A stretch of 64,000 nt of DNA from Candidatus Parcubacteria bacterium (GTDB lineage Bacteria > Patescibacteriota > Patescibacteriia > PEXW01): the NCBI GenBank assembly GCA_003597955.1, contig QZJU01000015.1:1-64000 (forward strand). Reading direction: 5' to 3'. Position numbers and translations under genes: made by a program. Within the stretch, counting starts at the first letter, position 1; every line of letters starts with the position of its first letter. Positions 33,334-40,636 of this stretch are shown here, piece after piece. Under the pieces are notes generated by a model. It did not search any database, was not told the origin of the DNA, and was given only the letters and a program-made list of their open reading frames with translations.

Positions 33334-34206
33334 CTATTTTTCGTAAAATTCCAGGAAAATTTCTTCCAAAGGCACATGTTCGATGTGGAGGTCTTTGATG
33401 GAATGCTGGCTGATTTTCTTGATCAGCGGGTTAATATCCCCTTTAACATTTAAAACTAAACGATCACCTAAGTTTTTAACCACCTGGACGCCGTCGAAAT
33501 TAAATTCTGGAATTGAAAACTTATCGTTAAACGCCACCTGAACCAATTGCATTCTTTTGTCTTTTAATGTCTGAATGCTTTCAATTGCCGCCATTTTGCC
33601 TTTTCGAATTATGCCGATGCGGTGGCAAATTCTTTCAACTTCAGCCAAATTATGAGAGGACATAAAGACCGTGCTACCGGCTTTTGCCAAATGTTGTATT
33701 AATCCGTAAACCTCATTCTGCAAAATCGGATCCAGGGCGTTTGTCGGCTCATCTAAGATTAAAATTTTTGGCTGAAACATGAACGCCAAAATCACCCCTA
33801 GTTTTTGCCGGTTGCCGGAGGACAAATTTTTTATTTTTGAATCGACATTGAAATCAAATCGTTCGCAAAGGTCTTGGCTGATGTCAGGTTTTTTTACCAA
33901 AGCCTTGGCAAAATCAATATGCTCAGCACCAGTCCATTTATCGTAAAAACGGGCATTACCGGAGAGATAACCGATTTCATTTTTTAATTCTACTGAAGCG
34001 CATTGCGCGTTTTTATTCAAAATTTCAACCTTGCCTTCGGTCGGACGAATAAAGTCCAACATACAACGAATGGTAGTGGTTTTACCAGCCCCGTTTGGGC
34101 CTAAAAAGCCAAAAATTTCTCCGGCCTCGACATCAAAAGAAATGTCATCAACGGCCCGGGTTTTGCCAAAATACTTTTTCAAGTTTTTAACTTGGATTGC
34201 CGGCAT
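33334..34206 (-). CDS. ABC transporter ATP-binding protein
   Basis: 290 residues. Walker A is GPNGAGKTTT (about 36-45), the signature is LSSGNRQKLG, Walker B is ILILDEPTNALDP and the switch His is in SSHNLAE. The C-terminal 70 residues form the extra domain often found in ABC-2 exporters (DUF4162-like). It powers the permease encoded directly downstream. All catalytic residues are intact. Confidence 0.92.
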   Translation of the reverse strand: MPAIQVKNLKKYFGKTRAVDDISFDVEAGEIFGFLGPNGAGKTTTIRCMLDFIRPTEGKVEILNKNAQCASVELKNEIGYLSGNARFYDKWTGAEHIDFAKALVKKPDISQDLCERFDFNVDSKIKNLSSGNRQKLGVILAFMFQPKILILDEPTNALDPILQNEVYGLIQHLAKAGSTVFMSSHNLAEVERICHRIGIIRKGKMAAIESIQTLKDKRMQLVQVAFNDKFSIPEFNFDGVQVVKNLGDRLVLNVKGDINPLIKKISQHSIKDLHIEHVPLEEIFLEFYEK

Positions 34207-34269
34207 TTAAAAATTGTAAATCAAATTTCGGAAAAAATCAAAAAATTCGCCCGAAAATGGTTTTTTTAG

Positions 34270-34275
34270 TAAAAT
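34270..34275 (+). promoter_or_regulatory. -10 box (TAAAAT) of a leaderless promoter for the PriA-like gene
   Basis: TAAAAT predicts +1 at about 34282, one base before the ATG at 34283. The -35 region is weak. Confidence 0.4.
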
Positions 34276-34282
34276 TCAGCAT

Positions 34283-36025
34283 ATGCTTGAATCAATATTC
34301 AAAGTTATACCCTTAAGAAGAGTGCCTCGAAAGCTTGAAATTTTGAATTACCTTCTGGCGCCAAAATCGAAAGAACCGCAAAGGGGCGAGATCGTCAAAA
34401 TAGTTTTTGGCAAAAAAAAGATCTCCGGCGTGGTCTGGGCGAAGACGCGAAATTCCAGTGGTATCAGTGAAGCAAAACTTAAGAGTTTTGAAACTGAAAA
34501 AAATCCCCAGAGGTTTTCAAATTATCAAATCGCCTTGAGCGAATGGTTAGCCGAAAATACCCTTGCGCCTTTGAATGTTATTTTCTTAGCGTTAACTCAT
34601 TTAGATTTTAAAGATTTTCAGCCCAGCTTAAAATCAATTTCAAAACCAGAATTAATTCTAGCCAACCGTTTGAGTACCCGAGAAAATTTGATAAAGATTT
34701 GGTCAAACAAGATTAGTTCCGATGAATCAAAAACTTTGGTTATTGTGCCGACATACGCTTATGCCGAAACATGGCTTAAGCATCCGTCTTCGTCCACCGT
34801 ATTTTTGCACGCCAAATTGACGCAGGCTCAAGAAAAAGAACTGCTGAAAAAATTACCTTGCGCTAAACTTGTTGTTGCCACGTTTAAGGGCCTTTTCTAT
34901 CCCCTGCCGAAATTCGGCCGAGTGATCGTGGATCAGGCTGATGACGAAGGATTTTTTGCTTTTGATCAAATGCCGCGGTTGGATATTCGACAAATCGCAA
35001 GATTTATCGCTGATTTGAATAACGCCCGTTTGATTTTTTTGGCGCGATGGCCAAGTCCAACCATTTTAGCCTTTAATCCCCGAAAACCTTTGCGCCGACT
35101 CGATAATCCGCTAGCTATCAGCCTAATTGATCGAGAAAAAGAGAACTTTGGCGAGCGAAAAGAGCTGATTAGTTCGAGACTTTTAACCAAAAGTCTGACT
35201 GGAAAAAACTTGTGGTTAATTTCGCAGAAATTTGAAGTTGCGCAATACCGGTGCCGGGATTGCCAAGCAATAGTTAGCTGTCCGAAATGCCGACTGCCGT
35301 TAAAACTTTTCGTCCTAAACAAAAAAACCGTGCTTATTTGCGAGAGGGACAATTTGAAAATCGCGCCCCCGGAAAAGTGTGAAAATTGCCAAGGATCAAA
35401 TTTTTCAACCTTTGGTTTTGGGCCTGATCGAATTGTGAGTATTCTGAAAAAAAGCTTTCCGAACGCTAAAATCGCATTACTTCAAAAAACCCAAGATTAT
35501 AAGCACTTAAAAACGGTTAAACATCTCATCGCCACGACCGCGATTGCGAATTATCCACAGGCCCGTTTCGATAACGTAATAATTTTAAACCCTGAAATTG
35601 TTTTAAATAGCGGAGAGTACCGAGCCAAAGAAAAATTCGTTGGCTTAATTTTCCTAGCCGGACAATTTCTTCAAGCTTCTGGCTCGTTGTTTATCCAAGT
35701 GTCCAAAAGCGACATCCTGGGCGTTAAAATAGAAAAAGATTTTTATGAAATATCCAAAAACTTTTTAAACGAAAGGAAAACCTACCACTACCCGCCTTTC
35801 GGTTGCATAGTGATGCTCAAGCCGACTGGATCTTTTCGGAAACTTACGCCGCCATTTGAACCGGAAGCGCTACAAATTTTAAAACTTGACTTCAAGGTCG
35901 ACCAAATTGAAAATAGAATCATAATCAAGTCGAACGCCGAAAACAAAAAAAACCTTTTGCATTTTTTGCGATCTAATTTGAAAGACCCTTGGTCAGCCTG
36001 GGTTAACCCACCGGACTTTAATTAG
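34283..36025 (+). CDS. priA: PriA-like primosomal protein lacking ATPase motifs
   Basis: 580 residues against about 730 for PriA. The architecture is PriA-like: an N-terminal 3'-DNA-binding-type domain, two RecA-like halves, an inserted zinc region and a C-terminal domain. The zinc cysteines are mostly kept (CRDC at 324-327, CPKC at 333-336, Cys353, CENC at 366-369). The Walker A position (about 125-139) reads ILANRLSTRENLIKI with no GKT. The Walker B DEEH is replaced by VIVDQADDEGF (about 214-224). It cannot be a normal helicase and is probably a structural replication-restart factor. It is intact as a reading frame, so it is not a pseudogene. Confidence 0.8.
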   Translation: MLESIFKVIPLRRVPRKLEILNYLLAPKSKEPQRGEIVKIVFGKKKISGVVWAKTRNSSGISEAKLKSFETEKNPQRFSNYQIALSEWLAENTLAPLNVIFLALTHLDFKDFQPSLKSISKPELILANRLSTRENLIKIWSNKISSDESKTLVIVPTYAYAETWLKHPSSSTVFLHAKLTQAQEKELLKKLPCAKLVVATFKGLFYPLPKFGRVIVDQADDEGFFAFDQMPRLDIRQIARFIADLNNARLIFLARWPSPTILAFNPRKPLRRLDNPLAISLIDREKENFGERKELISSRLLTKSLTGKNLWLISQKFEVAQYRCRDCQAIVSCPKCRLPLKLFVLNKKTVLICERDNLKIAPPEKCENCQGSNFSTFGFGPDRIVSILKKSFPNAKIALLQKTQDYKHLKTVKHLIATTAIANYPQARFDNVIILNPEIVLNSGEYRAKEKFVGLIFLAGQFLQASGSLFIQVSKSDILGVKIEKDFYEISKNFLNERKTYHYPPFGCIVMLKPTGSFRKLTPPFEPEALQILKLDFKVDQIENRIIIKSNAENKKNLLHFLRSNLKDPWSAWVNPPDFN

Positions 36026-36040
36026 ATTATGATTCTGTTT

Positions 36041-36149
36041 AACCCCGCACCACTTTCCAGTAAAGCGCCAACACTTAGTACTAAGATATTTACTAGGCAA
36101 ACAACCTTACACTAAACTTAAGGTTTAATTTGGAAAGTGGTGCGGGGTT
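36041..36149. mobile_element. Short inverted-repeat element (MITE-like) between priA and def
   Basis: An 18-bp perfect inverted repeat (36041-36058 against 36132-36149, extending to 19 bp inward) bounds 109 bases. The core has a 12-bp palindrome (36074-36085, CTTAGTACTAAG) and no gene. The right end continues into TTGACA. One more copy of the end occurs at 2575-2591. No obvious target duplication was seen, and no transposase is in the window, so a MITE or a repeated regulatory module are both possible. Confidence 0.55.
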
Positions 36150-36176
36150 GACAAAGCAACTTTTGCAAGTTATTTT
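36148..36176 (+). promoter_or_regulatory. def promoter formed at the end of the repeat element
   Basis: TTGACA (36148-36153) starts inside the element end; after 17 bases comes TATTTT (36171-36176). Predicted +1 is about 36183, three bases before the def ATG. The spacer holds AACTT-TTGC-AAGTT, a small inverted repeat. Confidence 0.6.
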
Positions 36177-36185
36177 TTCTTAACT

Positions 36186-36668
36186 ATGGCAATTAGAAAA
36201 ATTGTTACAATCCCCCATCCGATTCTTCGGCAAGTTATGCCTGAAATAAATTTTAAACAGATTTCTCTGGAAGGACTAAAAAAAATCATTGATGACTTAA
36301 CTGAAACGATGTTTGCCGCTGACGGGGTTGGCATTGCGGCCAACCAAGTTGGGTTAAATTTACGAGTTTGCGTGATAAACGCCAAAACCGGACCAGTGGT
36401 CCTGATCAACCCGAAAATTCAAAAGTTTTCTTGGCGCAAAACCATAATGGAAGAAGGTTGTCTTTCCGTCCCTGGCGTTTTTGGAACGGTCAAAAGAGCC
36501 AGGAATGTGACTATCGAAGCCCAAGACCCGAAAGGCGAAGAGCTGAATTTCAAAGCGAATGGTTTTTTTGCTCGTATTATCCAACACGAGGTCGATCATT
36601 TAAACGGCAAATTATTTACCGATAAGGTCATTAAATACACCCAAGGTGAACAACCTAAAAACGCTTAA
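36186..36668 (+). CDS. def: Peptide deformylase
   Basis: 160 residues. The three family motifs are present: GVGIAANQVG (usual GxGLAAxQ with Pro replaced by Asn), EEGCLSVPG (Cys is a metal ligand) and QHEVDH (two His ligands and the catalytic Glu). It removes the formyl group from nascent proteins, using Fe or Zn. The next gene, fmt, supplies the formyl group to the initiator tRNA, and the two overlap by 23 bases. The leaderless promoter comes from the repeat element upstream. Confidence 0.95.
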   Translation: MAIRKIVTIPHPILRQVMPEINFKQISLEGLKKIIDDLTETMFAADGVGIAANQVGLNLRVCVINAKTGPVVLINPKIQKFSWRKTIMEEGCLSVPGVFGTVKRARNVTIEAQDPKGEELNFKANGFFARIIQHEVDHLNGKLFTDKVIKYTQGEQPKNA

Positions 36669-37605
36669 AAAGTGGCGTTTAATTTTCGCCGGCACTCCGA
36701 GCTATGCCATACCAAGTCTAGAGGCCTTGGCAGCCATGCCGCAAATCGAGATTGTCGGCGTTATAACCCAAAAACCCAAACCAAACGGCCGCGGTTATAA
36801 ATTAACCCCCAGCCCCGTAGCAACTTTTGCCCAAAACAAAGGTTTTTTGGTCTTGACTCCAGATACGCTGAAGAATACGGAATTCAAAGCTGTTTTAAAA
36901 TCCATGAATGCAGATGTGGCCATTGTTATAGCTTATGGAAAAATCATACCAACGGATTTGCTGGAATTCCTACCATTAGGCTGGCTAAACCTCCATGCTT
37001 CGCTTCTGTCACGTTGGCGTGGGGCCGCCCCCATACAGCACGCTTTAATTGCGGGCGATGCCGAAACCGGGGTCAGTCTGATGCAGATCCAAGCCGGTTT
37101 AGATTCCGGCCCTGTGTTTAAAATGATAAAAACCCATATCCTCCAGGATGAAACCGCCACGACTTTGGCTGAAAAGTTAGCCTTTTTAAGCGCAAAAATT
37201 CTCAACGAAAGCTTGATTGAATGCCTGCTTGGAAATCTCCGGGCTAAACCTCAATCCGAAACTGGCGTGACCGTCGCTCCGAAGATTGAAAAATCCGACG
37301 GCGAGATCTTTTGGTCAGAATCGGCAATCAAGATCGAAAGAAAAATTCGGGCTCTAAATCCTTGGCCGGGGACTTTTTGCAAATGGGGAGATTCTACACT
37401 GCTAATCCGGTCAGCCAAAACTAGCCCGGAAAAGACGGCTATGGGTTTAGTCGTCAAACATCCCGAAGGCTGTGTAATCGGCGCCGGCCAAGGTTCAATC
37501 ATTCCAAAAACCGTACAGTTGCCTGGCAAAAAACCAAGCTCAATTCAAAATTTCCTCATCGGCCACCCCGGGTTCGTTGGAACGAATTTGGCCAATTCAA
37601 GCTAA
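36646..37605 (+). CDS. fmt: Methionyl-tRNA formyltransferase
   Basis: 319 residues. The N-terminal folate domain begins RLIFAGTPSYAIPSLEAL and carries the catalytic region NLHASLLSRWRGAAPIQ with Asn, His and the later Asp in AGLDSGPV. The C-terminal domain that binds the tRNA acceptor is present. It formylates Met-tRNA(fMet) from 10-formyl-THF. The GTG at 36646 is the only reasonable start and lies inside def, which suggests translational coupling. Confidence 0.93.
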   Translation: MNNLKTLKKWRLIFAGTPSYAIPSLEALAAMPQIEIVGVITQKPKPNGRGYKLTPSPVATFAQNKGFLVLTPDTLKNTEFKAVLKSMNADVAIVIAYGKIIPTDLLEFLPLGWLNLHASLLSRWRGAAPIQHALIAGDAETGVSLMQIQAGLDSGPVFKMIKTHILQDETATTLAEKLAFLSAKILNESLIECLLGNLRAKPQSETGVTVAPKIEKSDGEIFWSESAIKIERKIRALNPWPGTFCKWGDSTLLIRSAKTSPEKTAMGLVVKHPEGCVIGAGQGSIIPKTVQLPGKKPSSIQNFLIGHPGFVGTNLANSS

Positions 37606-37611
37606 CGCCAT

Positions 37612-38199
37612 TCAGCGGTCGACAATTTTTATAGAAATTATCGAATCCCCAACTTCGATTTTTTTGACTATTTCCATTCCGGCTACCACACGACCAAAAA
37701 GGTTGTAGTCTTTGGGCAATTTTCCAGTTTGGTCAGTAAGGGTTATAAAAAATTGCGAACCATTGGTATTCGGCCCGGAATTCGCCATGGCGACAGCCCC
37801 GGCCGTATATTCGCCCACTACTGGTTCGTCCTCAAATTTATAGCCTGGACCACCCGTACCATCGCCGTTTGGGTCGCCGCCCTGAATAACAAAATCCGGA
37901 ACGACCCGGTGAAAAATTAGACTATCATAAAAACCCGACTCCGCCAGATAGACAAAATTACTTACGCTTTTTGGCGCGTTTTTATAATCCAAAGAAAATT
38001 CTATGACGCCCTTACTCGTGTTTAAAACCGCTTTTTTGTCTTTGATTTTTTCCAAAGCTAAAACACCGGGAAAGGTATAAGACATACTGGTATTAGTTAA
38101 TTTAGGATTTATTGTGCCTGACCAAATAAGTCCGACGACGGCGAAAATTATTATAACCGGGATTAAGATTAGTAAGCTTTTTTTGACTTTTTGAATCAT
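37612..38199 (-). CDS. Membrane-anchored cyclophilin-type peptidyl-prolyl isomerase
   Basis: 195 residues. One N-terminal transmembrane helix (about 9-29) anchors a cyclophilin domain on the outer face of the membrane. Active-site blocks are intact: FHRVVPDFVIQGGDPNGDG (catalytic Arg) and ANSGPNTNGSQFFIT. It should assist folding of exported proteins by cis-trans proline isomerisation. Its ATG overlaps the stop of the FMN reductase gene. The window has a second, quite different isomerase domain inside SecD. Confidence 0.93.
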   Translation of the reverse strand: MIQKVKKSLLILIPVIIIFAVVGLIWSGTINPKLTNTSMSYTFPGVLALEKIKDKKAVLNTSKGVIEFSLDYKNAPKSVSNFVYLAESGFYDSLIFHRVVPDFVIQGGDPNGDGTGGPGYKFEDEPVVGEYTAGAVAMANSGPNTNGSQFFITLTDQTGKLPKDYNLFGRVVAGMEIVKKIEVGDSIISIKIVDR

Positions 38200-38732
38200 T
38201 TACTTTTTAGTTTAAGGGTCAAATTTAAAACCGCATTAAGCAAATTTCTGAATTTACTTTCATACTTTTTGTCATAAGCTCCATCGCCTAAAAAGGCTTT
38301 GTCCACCAGCCTAACAGCAACGGTGAGGGGACACAAAATGCACTCAAATGTCGGCAAGCTGGCTTTTAAAACCGCCTGCCCCCTCACGCCACCAAAATTC
38401 CCATCCGAAACCGAAACCAAGCCGACCACCTTATCCCTAAGTTCGTATTCCCTCAAGTAATCCAGAGCGTTCAATAAAGCCGGGCTAGCAACATGATTAT
38501 ATTCAGGAAAAACCATTATTAATGCGTCGCAAGCCAAGATATCCTGAATCCAGCGCTTTTCTGCCTCGGGGTGGGATTCATCGTAAACCGGAAGTCCATA
38601 ATCAAGTAAGTCGAGGATTTTAACACGGCAATCTAAATTTTCAGCCATTTTTATAAGAACTTTAGCTGGTTTTATGCTTTCCCGATTTTTTCTAACCGAA
38701 CCGATGATAATGCCTAAAACTGTTTGGGACAT
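38196..38732 (-). CDS. NADPH-dependent FMN reductase family protein
   Basis: 178 residues with the flavodoxin-like fold of the FMN_red family: GIIIGSVRKNRESIKPAKVL at the start binds the FMN phosphate, and FPEYNHVASPALLNALDYL is the family signature around residues 75-93. It probably reduces FMN, quinones or azo compounds with NAD(P)H in the cytoplasm. It is the first gene of a two-gene unit with the cyclophilin and is divergent from the Asn-rich surface protein. Confidence 0.85.
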   Translation of the reverse strand: MSQTVLGIIIGSVRKNRESIKPAKVLIKMAENLDCRVKILDLLDYGLPVYDESHPEAEKRWIQDILACDALIMVFPEYNHVASPALLNALDYLREYELRDKVVGLVSVSDGNFGGVRGQAVLKASLPTFECILCPLTVAVRLVDKAFLGDGAYDKKYESKFRNLLNAVLNLTLKLKSK

Positions 38733-38757
38733 GGGATGAAAATTTTAAAAAAACGTG

Positions 38758-38763
38758 TATAAT
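38758..38763 (+). promoter_or_regulatory. -10 box (TATAAT) of the Asn-rich surface protein gene
   Basis: Consensus TATAAT with predicted +1 near 38770. The leader holds a GAAAGGAA ribosome site before the ATG at 38787. The -35 is not clear. Confidence 0.5.
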
Positions 38764-38786
38764 ATTAGGTGAAAGGAATTTAAAAT

Positions 38787-39566
38787 ATGAAAAAATTTAT
38801 CTTAACTTTGGCACTTGGTATTTTAGCGGTTTTACCAGCAAATGCCCAGGTCAATGCCCCGGCAGATGTCACCAAACCGATTATTTCCAGCGTTAGTACA
38901 AGCAATATTACTAAAGATTCTGCTACAATTTCGTGGACGACTAACGAACCGGCAACTAGTTATGTGGATTTCGGACCCACGGATATCTATGGCAATACCT
39001 TGGGCGACGGCGCCATGGTCAGCGCCCACAGCGTTTCGCTATTAGGCATGACCCCGGAAACACTCTATCATTTCCGAATTCGATCCAAGGACGCGGCCGG
39101 CAACGAGGCAGTTAGCACTGACACCACTTTTACGACTTTGGCGGCTTCGGCTAATGCTAATACCAACCAGGCCAACGCCAATATTAATAGCGCAACGAAC
39201 GCGAATGCCAATAAAAATACGAACGCCAACAAGAATTCAAACGCGAATGCCAATAAAAACGCCAATGTCAACAAAAATTCAAATGCAAACAAGAACCTAA
39301 ACGCCAACAAGAATTCAAACGCCAATTTAAACGCAAATTCTGCACCAGACAGTACCGACAACAGTAATGCCAACGAAAACCTAAACACTGACGCAATTGA
39401 TTCTGACTTTAATGCGAATGCGACCGATCTAAACGTTGAAACTGAAACTGGAAATTCCGACGGCCGTCTCGGCGTCGTGCTGATTATCATCGGGGTGGGC
39501 TTGCTGATTGCGGTGGTTATATTCGCCTGGCGTAAATTCAAGCGAACGCCAACGCTAAAACCTTAA
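38787..39566 (+). CDS. Surface protein: fibronectin-III domain, Asn-rich linker, C-terminal anchor
   Basis: 259 residues. A signal peptide is cleaved near residue 20 (ANA). A fibronectin type III domain (about 30-117) has the SATISWTTNEPATSYVDFG and LYHFRIRSKDAAGN signatures. An Asn/Ala/Lys low-complexity linker of about 90 residues follows (122-212, units such as NANKN and NKNSNAN), then an acidic patch, a transmembrane helix (about 228-247) and a basic tail. It is likely displayed at the cell surface on a flexible stalk. Its stop overlaps the mnmA stop on the other strand within TTAA. Confidence 0.8.
   Translation: MKKFILTLALGILAVLPANAQVNAPADVTKPIISSVSTSNITKDSATISWTTNEPATSYVDFGPTDIYGNTLGDGAMVSAHSVSLLGMTPETLYHFRIRSKDAAGNEAVSTDTTFTTLAASANANTNQANANINSATNANANKNTNANKNSNANANKNANVNKNSNANKNLNANKNSNANLNANSAPDSTDNSNANENLNTDAIDSDFNANATDLNVETETGNSDGRLGVVLIIIGVGLLIAVVIFAWRKFKRTPTLKP
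39222..39322 (+). repeat. Repeats encoding the Asn-rich linker
   Basis: A 23-base unit beginning AACGCCAACAAGAATTC occurs exactly at 39222-39244 and 39300-39322, with degenerate copies between. It encodes NANKNSNA-type units and indicates slippage or unequal crossover. Confidence 0.8.
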
Positions 39567-40633
39567 GGTCTAGCCGATTCAATAATCGCGCCGCCTAAGC
39601 ATTCTTGGTTTTTATAAAAAGCTATAACTTGGCCGGCGGCAGGCGCCCAGACTGGCTTGGCAAAGCTGACTTTCAACCTTTGACCTTGCACAAAAACCTG
39701 GCAGAGCTTTAAGGGCTGACGATAGCGGACCCGGGCCTGACAAAAGAATTTTTTGGGTTTGGTTTTGTTCGAGAGCCAAGAAAAATCCTTGGCAATGACC
39801 TCCCGGTGAAAAAGTTTGGAATTCTTGCGCCCCATGACCACGACCAACGAATTTTTTAAATAATCCTTCTCGGCCACATAGCATGGTTGATGCGCGGAAA
39901 TGCCCAAACCGTGCCTTTGGCCAATTGTATAAAGCGCTAACCCGCGATGCTGGCCTAAAATTTTTCCGTCTGCAGATAATATCCTTCCGGTTTTAAGCGC
40001 AATCTCCCCTTTTAACAGTTCTGCTAGATTGGTTTCGCCAACAAAGCAGATGCCTTGGCTGTCGGGTTTTTCAGCCGTAGGCAAAGCGTATTTTTTTGCC
40101 AACTCACGAACCTGTTCTTTAAGCAGTCCGCCGACAGGAAAAACTACCTGTTGCAGCTGTTTTTGCGTCAAAGCGCACAAAAAATAGCTTTGATCTTTGT
40201 TCTTGTCTTTACCGCAAAGCAATTTAACCTCGCCCTTTGAATTCTTTTTTACGCGAGCATAATGCCCGGTAGCCACAAGCTGGAAACCAGCAAGTTTTGC
40301 TCTTTTTAAAAAAAGTCCGAATTTTATCTCCCGGTTGCATAAAACATCGGGGTTTGGTGTCTGGCCCCTCTGGTAGGCTCGGTAAAATGGTTTGAGCACC
40401 TTATTTGCGTATTCTCGGGTGAAATTCCAAGTTTCCCAAGGGATTTTTAGCTTCCGACAAACCCTTTCAACATCTTTTTGGTCTCCGCGCCAATTGCAGG
40501 AACTCAAAAAGCCGGCTGGCGGTTCATAATTCTTCATAAAAACCCCTTTTATCTCATGGCCGCTTTTTTTCAGAAGCATTGCCGCAACCGAAGAATCCAC
40601 CCCGCCAGACATTGCGACTAAAATCTTAGCCAT
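39563..40633 (-). CDS. mnmA: tRNA-specific 2-thiouridylase MnmA
   Basis: 356 residues. The PP-loop is MSGGVDSSVAAMLL at the N-terminus. The catalytic cysteines are in PNPDVLCNREIKF and SQGICFVG, and the central and C-terminal domains are complete. It thiolates U34 of tRNA(Lys), tRNA(Glu) and tRNA(Gln), helping decoding and charging; lysS and gltX are in the same window. It is downstream of the membrane fusion gene with a 3-base gap. Confidence 0.95.
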   Translation of the reverse strand: MAKILVAMSGGVDSSVAAMLLKKSGHEIKGVFMKNYEPPAGFLSSCNWRGDQKDVERVCRKLKIPWETWNFTREYANKVLKPFYRAYQRGQTPNPDVLCNREIKFGLFLKRAKLAGFQLVATGHYARVKKNSKGEVKLLCGKDKNKDQSYFLCALTQKQLQQVVFPVGGLLKEQVRELAKKYALPTAEKPDSQGICFVGETNLAELLKGEIALKTGRILSADGKILGQHRGLALYTIGQRHGLGISAHQPCYVAEKDYLKNSLVVVMGRKNSKLFHREVIAKDFSWLSNKTKPKKFFCQARVRYRQPLKLCQVFVQGQRLKVSFAKPVWAPAAGQVIAFYKNQECLGGAIIESARP

Positions 40634-40636
40634 ACT

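Noticed and set aside
36041-36149. Intrinsic terminator of priA made by the 18-bp inverted repeat
   Set aside because: The arms are 73 bases apart, no T-run follows, and the same arm appears alone elsewhere as part of a promoter.
39180-39345. Repetitive DNA that could be mistaken for a CRISPR array
   Set aside because: Repeats are irregular, in frame with coding sequence, and encode an Asn-rich linker; there are no uniform spacers.
39068-39541. Long minus-strand open frame with a hydrophobic product opposite the Asn-rich gene
   Set aside because: It is the antisense of NANKN codons, which turns into Phe/Leu/Ala-rich text. The plus-strand gene has a signal peptide, a fibronectin domain and a promoter.
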